Origin: RPRI01 sp051233685
Lineage (GTDB): Bacteria; Desulfobacterota; Desulfobacteria; Desulfobacterales; RPRI01
Assembly (NCBI RefSeq): GCF_051233685.1
Contig: NZ_JBAMMY010000155.1
Span: 42,158-106,157, forward strand
Direction: 5' to 3'
DNA: 64,000 nt
A program made the position numbers and the translations under genes. Shown one piece after another: positions 1 through 9,062 of this stretch. The notes under the pieces are model-generated. The model ran no database searches. It was not told where the DNA came from and saw nothing but the letters and a program-made list of their open reading frames with translations. How positions within the stretch are numbered: position 1 is the stretch's first letter; each line of letters opens with the position of its first letter.

Positions 1-723
1 AAGAACACGTATGCTTCCTGAAACGGCGCCTATTTTGCTGTTTATAGCAAAAGGACTTATAAGATTTTTGAGAGTATCGGGTTTGACCTCTGAATCACTG
101 TCAACCGTCACAAACACATCTCCTGTGCTTTGTTGAAATCCCGAATAAAGAGCGTGCCTTTTCCCTTTATTTTGAGGAAGCTTTATCGCAATAATCTTTC
201 TTCCCAATTCCCGTTTAGCTTTAGATATCCAATCCCATGTATCATCGGAACTTCCATCATCAACAGCAATGATTTGAAGTTTATTTAAAGGATAGTCGCT
301 TTCTGCAAGGCTTTTTAGAGTCATATATACCTGTTTGCCTTCGTTGAAAGCAGGCACAACGACACTGCATGAAAGCAAATCATTATCATTTAAAGATGAA
401 GCAGGTTTATATTTATAAACAAGATAAAGCCTCCATAAAAACTCAATTATATTGATTGCAATAAAGAACAGTGCAAACAGCATAAAAGCTCTTCCGTACG
501 GATTTTGCCTCATCTCTTCCCTGATCATTGCAATACGTTCTAAAAAAAATATGTCCATTACTACAATTGAAACCATTGCAAGACATATTGATATTTTGAT
601 GATCATATCAAATTGGTATCCCTTTGAAGAAAGAGACTTAGAAAAAACAATTAAATTCTGCCTGAGATTGCTTATAAAATGCAAAAGAGCTGAAAAATTC
701 TTTATATGAATAAAAGGGGCCAT
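1..723 (-). CDS. family 2 glycosyltransferase, membrane-anchored, 3' end outside window
   Basis: This is the N-terminal 241 codons of a processive-type GT2 glycosyltransferase; the gene runs off the window at base 1. It starts with an ATG at 723 and stays open throughout. Two hydrophobic segments (about residues 41-55 and 72-92) precede the catalytic domain, which opens with SVVVPAFNEGKQ, then AVDDGSSDDTW (nucleotide-sugar binding) and VTVDSDSEV (the DxD-like metal site). The arrangement of N-terminal membrane segments followed by GT-A fold resembles hyaluronan synthase, PgaC and BcsA-like enzymes that make an extracellular polysaccharide from UDP-sugars at the inner membrane. The substrate cannot be told from the fragment. 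Confidence 0.85.
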   Translation of the reverse strand, partial: MAPFIHIKNFSALLHFISNLRQNLIVFSKSLSSKGYQFDMIIKISICLAMVSIVVMDIFFLERIAMIREEMRQNPYGRAFMLFALFFIAINIIEFLWRLYLVYKYKPASSLNDNDLLSCSVVVPAFNEGKQVYMTLKSLAESDYPLNKLQIIAVDDGSSDDTWDWISKAKRELGRKIIAIKLPQNKGKRHALYSGFQQSTGDVFVTVDSDSEVKPDTLKNLISPFAINSKIGAVSGSIRVL

Positions 724-750
724 CGTATTATTTTCCTATTTAGAATGCAT

Positions 751-803
751 AAAAGCCTGTATGACATCGAAATAAATCTGACAAATCGATAATACAGGCT
801 TTT
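751..803. repeat. 12-bp perfect inverted repeat (hairpin, possible terminator)
   Basis: AAAAGCCTGTAT at 751-762 pairs perfectly with ATACAGGCTTTT at 792-803, and an inner ATCGA/TCGAT pair extends the stem. A T-rich tract follows on the plus strand, so it could terminate transcription, but no plus-strand gene ends here. It lies just upstream of the glycosyltransferase start. The short open frame over it (740-964, minus) has no recognisable features. Confidence 0.5.
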
Positions 804-999
804 TGTATTTTTATTATATGTCCTAAATAAATATTTGAATATTTATAATTAATTAAACTTCCGATACTTTTCGCGCATGCTTTTCTACTCCTGCATATAT
901 ATAATGTCAACAAGAATAATGTATTTTCAGCAGCTCTATGAAAATGTTCTTTTTCGTTCAGCATAAGTCAATAGCGCTCACTACAAGCTTTAAAGAAAA

Positions 1000-1234
1000 G
1001 AAAATTTTGACGGACTTTTCACCAAGGCATCAAACTTGACATATGAGTCTGTTAATGCAATAGATCAAACAAGAAAAGCTTATACATATGCCTGTTTTTA
1101 CCCTGCTAACAGAAGCTGTGTGAAAAACATTTTACTAAAGGCATTGTAATCAACCTTGGAACTTATATTAGATCAAAACTTGTAAAGCAATAAAGAATAA
1201 GTATAAAAAAACAAGAAAATTTTTCCGGACTTTT
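1000..1234. repeat. pair of 20-bp direct repeats in gene-free stretch 724-1329
   Basis: Copy 1 (1000-1019) and copy 2 (1215-1234) share GAAAATTTT, then two differing bases, then CGGACTTTT. About 195 bp lie between them and hold no intact open frame, although short coding-like stretches are visible. The structure could be the scar of an inserted element or repeated regulatory sites upstream of the corrinoid-activation gene. I see no cobalamin riboswitch consensus here. The rest of 724-1329 holds nothing I can name. Confidence 0.4.
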
Positions 1235-1329
1235 TTTTGCCGTTTAAAAACAAATCAGGCGGGCTTTCTGTTATGTTAACTTCCCCTGATAGGCCTGGCT
1301 TTTAAAAACACACCTCATACAGATAGCAT

Positions 1330-3204
1330 ATGAATAGAACTGATCAAAAGACTGAGCATTATAAATTGGATTTTGAACCCGTTGGCCTTCGGGGACAATG
1401 CGATTCCGATAAGTCACTACTAGAATGTGCTCATCAACTTGGAATAAATATTAAAAGCGTATGCGGAGGCTATGGGAAATGCCGTTCCTGCAAGATTAAA
1501 ATTCTTGATGGAACAGTTTCGGAGCCGGCTATTAGCGAAAAAGAAATATTATCCTCAAAAGAGCGTGAGCGGGGATGGTGTCTGGCTTGCAAGACATATC
1601 CATTAAGCGACCGCAGATTATACCTTCCTCCTGAATCGATTACCGCACCTCAACGAGCCCAGACAGAAGGTCTGGAAATCGACATTGCTCCTGAACCTGT
1701 TGTAAATTCTTATAAGATTGCCGTTAATCCTGCTTCTTTTTCAGATCTGCGCGGTGATGCCGACCGGATTTTGGAAACCATTAATTTAACTCATAACATT
1801 AGCTGTTCTTCAATTGATATCGATGTCATGAGAAATCTTTCTCCAAAACTGCGGGAATGGAACTGGATGTGCAATTTCCTTGTTCGTAAAGACGAGGCAA
1901 TAGGTTTATCTTTATCAGACCGTAAGCTTGGGTTTGCCGTAGATTTGGGAACAACTAAAATTGCCGGATATCTGGTTGATTTGGAAAGCGGCAAAACACT
2001 TGCTGCCGAAGGAATAATGAACCCTCAAATAGGTTATGGTGAGGATATTATAAGCCGCATTACACATGCAATTCAATCTCCTGCTGAAGCAACCCGGTTA
2101 AAGAATCTTGCCATCAATTCACTCAACAATTCAGCCAAAGATTTATGTTTAAAGATTGGTGCAAAAACAGATGAAATCACTGATGCGGTAATTGTAGGAA
2201 ATACTGCAATACATCATTTACTGCTTAACCTGCCTGTAAAGCAACTGGCTGAATCGCCTTTTATTCCTGCAGTAAGAAAATCTTTGGATATAAAAGCACG
2301 AGATGCCGGTCTGCAAATTGCCCCGGGTGCTTTTATACATCTTTTGCCTAATATAGCCGGATTTGTTGGTGCGGATCATACTGCAGCCTTGCTGTCGGTA
2401 GATGCAGAAAATATCAAAGGAGTTGAATTGGTTATTGATATTGGAACCAATACCGAGATTTCATTGATAGTAAACGGAGAAATAGTCAGTGCTTCCTGTG
2501 CTTCCGGTCCTGCGTTTGAGGGAGGACACATCAAGTGTGGGATGCGGGCTTCGGGCGGAGCTATCGAAGATATACTCATATTAAACGGCAAAACAAAATA
2601 TCAGACCATTGACGGAGCACCACCGGTCGGTATATGCGGATCAGGCATACCGGATGCTTTGGCCCAATTGTATCTGGCAGGAATCATAGATAAAGGCGGC
2701 AGAATGTCTAAAGACCATCCCGGTGTTAGGAACAACGGGAAATATCCGGAATTTGTTCTGGTAAGTGAAGAGGAAAGAAACGGGCAGGCGGCTATTGTTG
2801 TTACCCAGAGTGATATCAGAGAATTGCAGCTTGCTAAAGCCGCTATCCGCACCGGCATCCAGCTCTTGCTGGAAGCCAAAGGTTGCGCTGAATACGATAT
2901 CACCCGGGTAATCATTGCCGGAGCTTTTGGAAGTTATATCAATGTAGCCAGCGCTGTAGCAGTTGGTCTGCTGCCGTGTTTGCCTTATGAACGTTTCAAA
3001 CAGGTTGGAAATGCAGCAGGCATAGGTGCAAAGATGGCCTTGATTTCTTCAGAAAAACGATTGTATGCTCAAAACCTGGCTTCAAGAACGCAATATATTG
3101 AATTAAGCACTGTACCTGCTTTTATGCCAACTTTTGTTCAGGCAGGCTATTTGGGATTATACAGACTGTCGGGCGGCAAAAGAATGGAAATTGACAAGGA
3201 GTAA
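1330..3204 (+). CDS. corrinoid activation protein (RACE family: 2Fe-2S ferredoxin plus ASKHA ATPase)
   Basis: The protein resembles RamA/RACo/AcsV-type reductive activators that return the inactive Co(II) of a corrinoid methyl-transfer protein to Co(I) using ATP. The first 100 residues hold a ferredoxin-type [2Fe-2S] site: C45, C51, C54 and C87. From about residue 204 an ASKHA-fold ATPase begins with AVDLGTTKIAGYLVD and continues through IDIGTNTEI and VIIAGAFGSYINV, the DUF4445-type activator core. At 624 residues it has full length for the family. It ends 6 bases before queF. No corrinoid protein or MtaB/MttB-type methyltransferase lies in the window, so its client is unknown; the MetF/MetV and URO-D genes 25 kb away fit the same C1 metabolism. 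Confidence 0.88.
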   Translation: MNRTDQKTEHYKLDFEPVGLRGQCDSDKSLLECAHQLGINIKSVCGGYGKCRSCKIKILDGTVSEPAISEKEILSSKERERGWCLACKTYPLSDRRLYLPPESITAPQRAQTEGLEIDIAPEPVVNSYKIAVNPASFSDLRGDADRILETINLTHNISCSSIDIDVMRNLSPKLREWNWMCNFLVRKDEAIGLSLSDRKLGFAVDLGTTKIAGYLVDLESGKTLAAEGIMNPQIGYGEDIISRITHAIQSPAEATRLKNLAINSLNNSAKDLCLKIGAKTDEITDAVIVGNTAIHHLLLNLPVKQLAESPFIPAVRKSLDIKARDAGLQIAPGAFIHLLPNIAGFVGADHTAALLSVDAENIKGVELVIDIGTNTEISLIVNGEIVSASCASGPAFEGGHIKCGMRASGGAIEDILILNGKTKYQTIDGAPPVGICGSGIPDALAQLYLAGIIDKGGRMSKDHPGVRNNGKYPEFVLVSEEERNGQAAIVVTQSDIRELQLAKAAIRTGIQLLLEAKGCAEYDITRVIIAGAFGSYINVASAVAVGLLPCLPYERFKQVGNAAGIGAKMALISSEKRLYAQNLASRTQYIELSTVPAFMPTFVQAGYLGLYRLSGGKRMEIDKE

Positions 3205-3210
3205 AATAAT

Positions 3211-3624
3211 ATGGCTAAGAATAAAAAACTAAAACCGGACTATAATGCAAATAGTCCCGAAGATATTAAGATAGATATTTTAGATTCTATGGACTACAAA
3301 TACAGGCAGAAAAGAGATATTGATATTGAAATAAGACAGCCTGAATTTACTTCCGTATGCCCCATGACAGGCCTTCCCGATTTCGGCACTATAGTTATTA
3401 AATACACACCTGATAAAAAAATAATAGAGTTAAAATCCTTGAAATATTACCTGCTCCAATACAGAAATGTCGGTATTTTTTACGAGCATGTAGTAAATCA
3501 TATTTTGGATGATCTTGTAGAAGTGCTCAAACCAAAGCAAATGGAAATCACAGGTGAATTCAGTGCAAGAGGGGGTATAATTACCAAGGCTGTTGCTATC
3601 TATAGACTCTATGCTGAAGATTAA
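3211..3624 (+). CDS. queF: NADPH-dependent 7-cyano-7-deazaguanine reductase
   Basis: QueF reduces the nitrile of preQ0 to the amine of preQ1 in queuosine biosynthesis. This is the short, single-domain form (137 residues). The catalytic cysteine is C50 in TSVCPMTGLPDFG, with the partner aspartate D57 at the same 7-residue spacing as in the Bacillus enzyme. The QueF signature for NADPH binding appears as ELKSLKYYL. It follows the corrinoid-activation gene by 6 bases, so they may be cotranscribed, though no functional link is obvious. The stop codon overlaps the stop of the convergent dusB gene. Confidence 0.95.
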   Translation: MAKNKKLKPDYNANSPEDIKIDILDSMDYKYRQKRDIDIEIRQPEFTSVCPMTGLPDFGTIVIKYTPDKKIIELKSLKYYLLQYRNVGIFYEHVVNHILDDLVEVLKPKQMEITGEFSARGGIITKAVAIYRLYAED

Positions 3625-4601
3625 GGTATGACGGTTTTGGTATTAAGAAAATCATAATATGAATTTATGATATCGATTGCTTCCTGTTCCGATGTGATAT
3701 GTTTTACGGATTCACGGAACTTAGCATTTGAATCAAGCCCTTTTACAAACCAACCGAGGCGGCTTCGCATCATAAAACAAGCTTGTTTTTCCCCGAAATA
3801 TTCTGCATTTGCTTTAAGGTATCCTTTCATGCCGTCAAAGCGTTGGGCCAGGCTTGCCGGTGCTATAGGCTCTTTTGACATAAGAGCCCTGATCTGTTCA
3901 AATATCCATGGATTGCCAATAGCCGCCCTGCCTATCATAACTGCATCGCAACCGGTTTGACTCTGCATTGAAACAGCATCATAGGCTGTGAGAATATCCC
4001 CGTTTCCAATTACCGGGATAGAAACATTTTGTTTAACCCTTGATATTACAGACCAGTCGGCCAAACCTCTAAATCCCTGACTTGCCGTTCTTGGATGAAC
4101 TGCGATAGCATCTATTCCGCAATGCTCTGCGATTTTGGCTGTTTTTAATGCCTGCTCACCGGTTTTTTCCCATCCTGTTCTTATCTTTATCGTCACAGGA
4201 ATTTTTACACATTTTTTTATCGCCATTAAAATTGCTTCGGTTCGTCCGGGCTCTTTCATAAGAGCAACTCCTGCGCCTGTTTTTACAACTTTTTTAACGG
4301 AACAGCCAAAATTTATATCGATTATATCAGCGCCTGATGATTCAACAATTACTGCGGCTTCTGCCATAATTAAAGGGTCGGAGCCAAAAATCTGAAATGA
4401 AACAGGACGTTCTTCAGATAAGGAATCAAGCATGCCAAGGGTTTTTTTAGAACCATAAACAATGCCGTTTGCGCTTACCATTTCAGAGCAAACGAGTCCG
4501 CATCCGGCTCTTTTTGCAATGAGTCTGAATGGCAGGTTGGTGATGCCGGCCAGAGGAGCAAGAACTGTGTTGTTATCTATAAGTATTGAGTCTATTTTCA
4601 T
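3621..4601 (-). CDS. dusB: tRNA-dihydrouridine synthase (DusB-like)
   Basis: An FMN enzyme that reduces specific uridines in tRNA to dihydrouridine. The start at 4601 gives MKIDSILIDN followed at once by the family's VLAPLAGITNLPFR; the open frame extends upstream to 4670 but that part is not family-like. The catalytic cysteine is C100 in DINFGCSVKKV, where most DusB proteins have GCP. FMN-binding segments include IKIRTGW, VIGNGDI and IGRAAIGNPWIF. Length is normal (327 residues). The gene converges on queF with the two stop codons overlapping. Confidence 0.92.
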   Translation of the reverse strand: MKIDSILIDNNTVLAPLAGITNLPFRLIAKRAGCGLVCSEMVSANGIVYGSKKTLGMLDSLSEERPVSFQIFGSDPLIMAEAAVIVESSGADIIDINFGCSVKKVVKTGAGVALMKEPGRTEAILMAIKKCVKIPVTIKIRTGWEKTGEQALKTAKIAEHCGIDAIAVHPRTASQGFRGLADWSVISRVKQNVSIPVIGNGDILTAYDAVSMQSQTGCDAVMIGRAAIGNPWIFEQIRALMSKEPIAPASLAQRFDGMKGYLKANAEYFGEKQACFMMRSRLGWFVKGLDSNAKFRESVKHITSEQEAIDIINSYYDFLNTKTVIP

Positions 4602-4724
4602 TTGTAAAATCATGTCAATAAAGTATAACATTGTCAAGTGTTCCTGATTAAGTTGACAGGATAAACGCATTGGGATTCATCTGAACTTAAAACATAAATT
4701 TATTTTAAAAAAAGAATAATTACT

Positions 4725-6344
4725 ATGACTGATATCTTACTTATTCAACCACCTGTAAGAGATTTTTATCTTACATCAAAAAGAACTATTCCTTACGGGC
4801 TGACATGTATAGCATCATCTGCTCAAAAAGCCGGTTTTTCAGTTGAAATATTTGACGGTCTTGCCACTTCAAAATCACACAAACTGCAAATTCCCGAAGA
4901 GATGGCCTACCTTAATGAATATTACGGGAAAGAAGATATATCTCCTTTTGCTCTATTCAACAGCTTCAAGCACTTTGGATACAGTTTCGAGCATATCGGA
5001 AAACAAGCGGCCAAAACCGGAGCATTTCTTGTTGGGATCTCATCTTTGTTTACACCTTATGCAGAATATGCGTTGATGACTGCCGAAGCAGTTAAAGCAT
5101 ATCATCCTGGCTGCAAAATAGTTTTTGGAGGACACCATCCCACAACCCTTTATAATGAGGTAATGAAAAACACGGCTGTTGATTTTATAATTCGTGGTGA
5201 AGGAGAAGAATCCTTGCCGCTTCTTGCCGCTGCGATTAAAGAAAACAAAAGTCCCGATTCGGTGCCGGGTATTGTTTACCGTAAACAAGACGGAAACTTA
5301 TATGCTGATAATCCTGCGTTGATTGACGATCTTGACAAACAGCCTCTGCCTGCAATTTCTCTTTTAAAACATAATTTTTATAAAAGGGGCAAAATGGCAA
5401 GCGCTGTTGTTTCGGCAAGCAGAGGTTGCCCCATGAAATGCTCTTATTGTTCTATAGGAGGCTTACCATATCAAAAATACAGACAAAGAAGCGTTGAATC
5501 AGTTATAAAAGAGCTTGATATAAATATTAGCGGACATAAAGCCGCCTTTATAGATTTTGAAGATGAAAATCTTAGCTTAGACAAAAAATGGTTTACAGCC
5601 CTGCTTTGTGAGTTAAAATCAAGATTTGCCGGTTCAGAGCTTGAGTTAAGAGCAATGAACGGGCTGCTGCCTATATCGCTTGATGAAGAGATGGTATGCC
5701 TTATGAAAGAGTCGGGATTTAAAACCCTGAATCTTTCCCTTGGTTCATCTTCATCAGAGCAGCTCAAAAGATTTAAAAGGCCTGATGTGAGGAAAGCCTT
5801 TGACAAAATACTTTTGATTGCCGAAAAATATAATCTTAAAACAGTCGGATACATAATAGCCGGAGCGCCCCACCAAACACCAAAAGATTCCGTTTCCGAT
5901 CTTTTATATCTTGCCGAAAGAAGAGTACTTGCCGGAGTTTCAATCTTTTATCCTTCTCCCGGAAGCGCTGATTTTGAACAATGCAAAAATCTTGCAATAC
6001 TTCCTGAAAAATATTCTTTAATGCGTTCAAGCGCTTTCCCCCTTTCCCACACAACAGGCAGAAAACAGGCTGTTACTATTTTAAGGCTCGGAAGAATATT
6101 AAATTTCATGAAATCTTTAATCGACAGCGGATATGAAATCCCTGAACCTGGGCCATTTGCAGAAGAAGAAATTAAAGACGGTAACCGGACAGAAACAGGT
6201 ATAAAGCTTTTAAAGTGGTTTCTTTTTGATGGGAAGATAAGAGGAGTTAACAAAGAAGGGGGCGTTTATGAGCACAGTATATGCGATAAGACTGCCGGAT
6301 TGTTTACCGAAAAAATAAATAAAGCTGGTTTGAAAGGTTGCTAA
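4725..6344 (+). CDS. B12-binding-domain radical SAM protein
   Basis: A 539-residue radical SAM enzyme with an N-terminal cobalamin-binding-like domain. MTDILLIQPPVRDFY begins the Rossmann-type B12 domain, with VFGGHHPTTL and FIIRGEGEESL as typical late segments. The radical SAM core follows with the [4Fe-4S] cysteines in SRGCPMKCSYCSIGG (CxxxCxxC). Members of this large group are often methyltransferases or lipid/natural-product modifying enzymes; the substrate cannot be assigned. It is a single gene with its own upstream gap, and a dispersed inverted-repeat element sits directly after its stop. Confidence 0.88.
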   Translation: MTDILLIQPPVRDFYLTSKRTIPYGLTCIASSAQKAGFSVEIFDGLATSKSHKLQIPEEMAYLNEYYGKEDISPFALFNSFKHFGYSFEHIGKQAAKTGAFLVGISSLFTPYAEYALMTAEAVKAYHPGCKIVFGGHHPTTLYNEVMKNTAVDFIIRGEGEESLPLLAAAIKENKSPDSVPGIVYRKQDGNLYADNPALIDDLDKQPLPAISLLKHNFYKRGKMASAVVSASRGCPMKCSYCSIGGLPYQKYRQRSVESVIKELDINISGHKAAFIDFEDENLSLDKKWFTALLCELKSRFAGSELELRAMNGLLPISLDEEMVCLMKESGFKTLNLSLGSSSSEQLKRFKRPDVRKAFDKILLIAEKYNLKTVGYIIAGAPHQTPKDSVSDLLYLAERRVLAGVSIFYPSPGSADFEQCKNLAILPEKYSLMRSSAFPLSHTTGRKQAVTILRLGRILNFMKSLIDSGYEIPEPGPFAEEEIKDGNRTETGIKLLKWFLFDGKIRGVNKEGGVYEHSICDKTAGLFTEKINKAGLKGC

Positions 6345-6346
6345 GT

Positions 6347-6435
6347 TATAGCATTTGCTATAAATATGATCCGTTTTTCTGCGGTTAGCATACGTATCCA
6401 TGCCCAATCGGAACAGATTTATGACAATTGCTATA
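6347..6435. repeat. 89-bp inverted-repeat element (MITE-like), complete copy
   Basis: Left arm 6347-6373 and right arm 6409-6435 are 27-bp imperfect inverted repeats, both ending TATAGCA at the outer edge. They flank a 35-bp core containing GCATACGTAT and CATGCCCAAT. The right arm recurs base for base, in opposite orientation, at 63824-63850, and the core recurs with about four changes at 33687-33722. It starts two bases after the stop of the radical SAM gene, so it may also act as a transcription terminator or RNA-processing hairpin. Confidence 0.7.
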
Positions 6436-6456
6436 TCTTCTAATATCTCCGGCAAT

Positions 6457-7740
6457 TTAAAATTTCATGTTTATATCCGCCTGCATCTTATGCTGAGTGT
6501 CATCCGATGTTCGCAGGATGTGATCAAACTTGAAATAATTCAGCCCTAAAGAAACATTCTTGTTTAGCCCAAACAAAAATTCAATTTTTTCACCCTTTAT
6601 ATTTGTATTGCCATTATAGCTATCAAAGTCCGACAGGAAATCAGGCCATGCATCTTTTTCAAGACGTCTATAGTTATATGATAAATGCCACCGGCCAAAA
6701 TCATTAGCATCCTTGTGGCCAAATTTAAATCCGGCCAGCCAACCGGTATTGTTATCATGCGAGTCTATTGCTCTGACATACTGTCCATATAAAACAGCAT
6801 AAGGAATATACCCGGATATCTCAGGCAAACCAAATTCAGCATTTCCGGCAAAAGAATCATAGTCGTACATCCAGTTACCTGCGGCATCTCTGGAATTAGT
6901 GCCCACTCCCCACCCGGCGCCAATATTCCCTGAGCTGTCTTTTGTCCAGTCATTGCCTTTTACATAGTTAAAATCATAATAGCTTCCTGCAATTTTAAAA
7001 TACATATCGCCGGGCAGTTTTAAATTAAGTCCGGGCTGAATAGCGATCAGATAAGGGTCATTGGCTTTATCACTGAACTCCTGAAGTACAAAAGCGTCCA
7101 GGTTTGCAAACAATTCCACGTTTTTCGCTGCTTTGTATTTAAACCTGACAGCGGCTCCTTCAGGGTAAATATTGCCGTCCCATATCAGGTTGCTTGCGTT
7201 CCATATGGGGTTTTTAAATTTTCCCATTAAAAGCTCAGCCCATTTAACCGGTGTATATTGGGCATACGCATAATTTACGCTGATATCCTTCAGGCTGAAG
7301 GTATCTCCCAGTGTTTGATGGGTGGATCGGGGATCACCTGAACTTGTTACAAAACCGAATCCGGCTTTCCAGCTATCATTCACTGCTGTCTCAACACCAA
7401 GTCTTAATCTGATACGCTCACGGTTTCGATACGAATTATTTTTGTCGTTTTCAATATCCTCTGTTTGAAATCGAACTCTGGAATTTCCCTGTACTTTCAT
7501 ATTTCCCAACCAGTCCGGCACCCTGACATCCTTTGTTTCGCCAGTACCAGCGACTTCCTTTTTTTCTTTCTTTTCCTCTTCATTTATTTGTTGTATGAGT
7601 TCTGTAGCTTCGGATCTGGTAAGAATATTTTTTTCTACCAGCTTGTCTATCAGCTTATCCACATTGCTTGCCCGGGATGAGCCGATTGTAAATATTAGAA
7701 GGATAATTATGTTTAATAAAATTAATAGCTTTTTTTTCAT
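6457..7740 (-). CDS. putative outer-membrane porin
   Basis: A 427-residue protein with a clear Sec signal peptide (MKKKLL, long hydrophobic stretch, ending SRA at about residue 24). A short predicted coiled segment (VDKLIDKLVEKNILTRSEA, then a lysine/glutamate-rich run) precedes the barrel, as in the Porin_5 / putative-porin families of delta-proteobacteria. The rest consists of alternating amphipathic strands rich in Tyr, Trp and Asn, closing with MQADINMKF, the C-terminal phenylalanine expected for BAM-dependent insertion. A strong ribosome site (AGAAGGAGAAAG) lies just before the ATG. It probably forms a general diffusion channel; specificity is unknown. Confidence 0.85.
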   Translation of the reverse strand: MKKKLLILLNIIILLIFTIGSSRASNVDKLIDKLVEKNILTRSEATELIQQINEEEKKEKKEVAGTGETKDVRVPDWLGNMKVQGNSRVRFQTEDIENDKNNSYRNRERIRLRLGVETAVNDSWKAGFGFVTSSGDPRSTHQTLGDTFSLKDISVNYAYAQYTPVKWAELLMGKFKNPIWNASNLIWDGNIYPEGAAVRFKYKAAKNVELFANLDAFVLQEFSDKANDPYLIAIQPGLNLKLPGDMYFKIAGSYYDFNYVKGNDWTKDSSGNIGAGWGVGTNSRDAAGNWMYDYDSFAGNAEFGLPEISGYIPYAVLYGQYVRAIDSHDNNTGWLAGFKFGHKDANDFGRWHLSYNYRRLEKDAWPDFLSDFDSYNGNTNIKGEKIEFLFGLNKNVSLGLNYFKFDHILRTSDDTQHKMQADINMKF

Positions 7741-7946
7741 CTTTCTCCTTCTCGCGTTATTCTGTCTATTATAAGTTACAAGATATTAACTTCTGTTTTC
7801 CTATAAAATCCAGGCAAGCAGCCGGATTCCCGCAAGCCTTTGTTGGAAATGGTATCATGGTTAACCTCAGATCATTTTACCGTTCTTTTTAAACCAGCTT
7901 TGTGCAAATATTTCAAGAACAACAATGATAATTATCATAGCCTGGT

Positions 7947-8345
7947 CTAAAAAATTCCAGATTCTTTATTACCGTCAAGCCGCTTGCCGTACCCGCCTCC
8001 GCCCGGTGTCATGATGCGCAGGCGATCACCGGGTTGAGCCTGAATTTCTTTTTTACCTCCAAGATTTATTACGGTACCATCTTTTCTGATAAAAAGGTTG
8101 ATGCCGCATTGACCGGGTTCACCGCCATTTAATCCGTACGGAGCAAATACCCTTCGCTCAGTAAGAACGGCCACGTTGAGAGGTTCTAAAAACTCTACTT
8201 CCCGCACCAAACCGTTGCCGCCTTTAAAGCGCCCATTACCTCCGGAGCCGTGCCTTAATGAAAACTTGCGCAGAAGCACCGGATAGCGGCGTTCCAGAAT
8301 CTCAGGATCAGTGATGCGCGTGTTGGTCATGTGCGTATGGACACC
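7947..8345 (-). pseudogene. C-terminal remnant of hydantoinase B / 5-oxoprolinase subunit
   Basis: Only about 133 codons survive of a gene normally over 500 codons long. The match starts abruptly at GVHTHMTNTRITDPE, a hallmark near the C-terminus of HyuB, and continues through RRYPVLLRKFSLRHGSGGNGRFKGGNG to the glycine-rich end GDRLRIMTPGGGGYGKR. In-frame stop codons lie a few codons upstream of the GVHTH. The family hydrolyses 5-oxoproline or hydantoins together with HyuA, but no HyuA is present. Just downstream (about 7880-7945) a hydrophobic coding-like scrap is visible, possibly the end of a lost transporter gene. Confidence 0.85.
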
Positions 8346-8363
8346 GCAATTATAAATTGATTA

Positions 8364-8864
8364 TTAATCAGTTTCGTAGCAGGCCATTATTTCGCCAAAA
8401 TATAGTGTATGATAATCCTTTTGCGGGTAAAGGGATGTGTCATAATCCTTGTCAAGATAAGCCGGGTCCATGGCGGACTTGTAAATGATTTTACACTCGT
8501 AATGCCGCCCTCGTGTATCAATAACAGGCGAAGCGACTTTCAAACCGGCAACTGTTAACATGTTGCACGTCTTAAATTTATCCACGTCCCGGCCGGATTT
8601 CGAGCCGCAAAAAGCGATCTCCTTACGCATGTCTTTGGCCGGAACTGTAACGGTAAAATCTTTGGCTGCTTCGATAATCCCAAATGTATGCCTGCTGGAC
8701 CTCACTGCCACCATCATGACCGGTTTTCTCCATATAATTCCGAATGTGGCCCAACCTATGGTCATGGTGTTTAACGCATCTTCATATTTTACGGTTAAGA
8801 AAGCACCCTCTTTAATTTTTTTTATGCTATCTTCGGCAACATTCAAATAGTCCACATCTCTCAT
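8364..8864 (-). CDS. flavin reductase-like domain protein
   Basis: A 166-residue FMN-binding split-barrel protein of the flavin reductase-like group, which uses bound FMN for NAD(P)H-dependent flavin or substrate reduction. Family features include ALNTMTIGWATFGIIWRKPVMMVAVRSSRHTFGIIE and DFTVTVPAKDMRKEIAFCGSKSGRDVDKF split over the first 100 residues. The start at 8864 is preferred over 8909 because GGAG lies 6-7 bases before it and the family begins with the MRDVDY region. It is adjacent to the hydantoinase remnant but need not have been its partner. Function is unassigned beyond flavin chemistry. Confidence 0.8.
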   Translation of the reverse strand: MRDVDYLNVAEDSIKKIKEGAFLTVKYEDALNTMTIGWATFGIIWRKPVMMVAVRSSRHTFGIIEAAKDFTVTVPAKDMRKEIAFCGSKSGRDVDKFKTCNMLTVAGLKVASPVIDTRGRHYECKIIYKSAMDPAYLDKDYDTSLYPQKDYHTLYFGEIMACYETD

Positions 8865-8896
8865 AGCAATCTCCTTTTTTATTAGATAAAATATTT

Positions 8897-9062
8897 GAGC
8901 CAGTTTCAAAACGTCCCATTTGGGCCGATCTTTTGCGTTGGGCTCAAATTTTGCACGCAGTGAAGCATAGCACTATCCTCGAAAAATACTAAATATATTC
9001 CTGTGGTTAAAATTTTCGCCCGCCTTGACCTTGACCAAACTGAAACATTTTGAAAGTGGCTC
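8897..9062. repeat. inverted-repeat element in gene-free stretch 8865-9279
   Basis: GAGCCAGTTTCAAAA (8897-8911) and TTTTGAAAGTGGCTC (9048-9062) are a 15-bp inverted pair with one mismatch, 136 bp apart. The segment between them and the flank to 9200 contain no intact gene. The arrangement resembles the end of an insertion sequence or a small non-autonomous element. The rest of 8865-9279 holds nothing else I can identify. Confidence 0.45.

Noticed and set aside
740..964. Open frame of 74 codons on the minus strand with several cysteines.
   Set aside because: It overlies a 12-bp inverted repeat, has no family features or ribosome site, and its composition matches the non-coding flank.
1235..1329. 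Possible cobalamin riboswitch before the corrinoid-activation gene.
   Set aside because: I see only a six-base ATCAGG/CCTGAT pair and no B12-box-like sequence, so the match is not supported.
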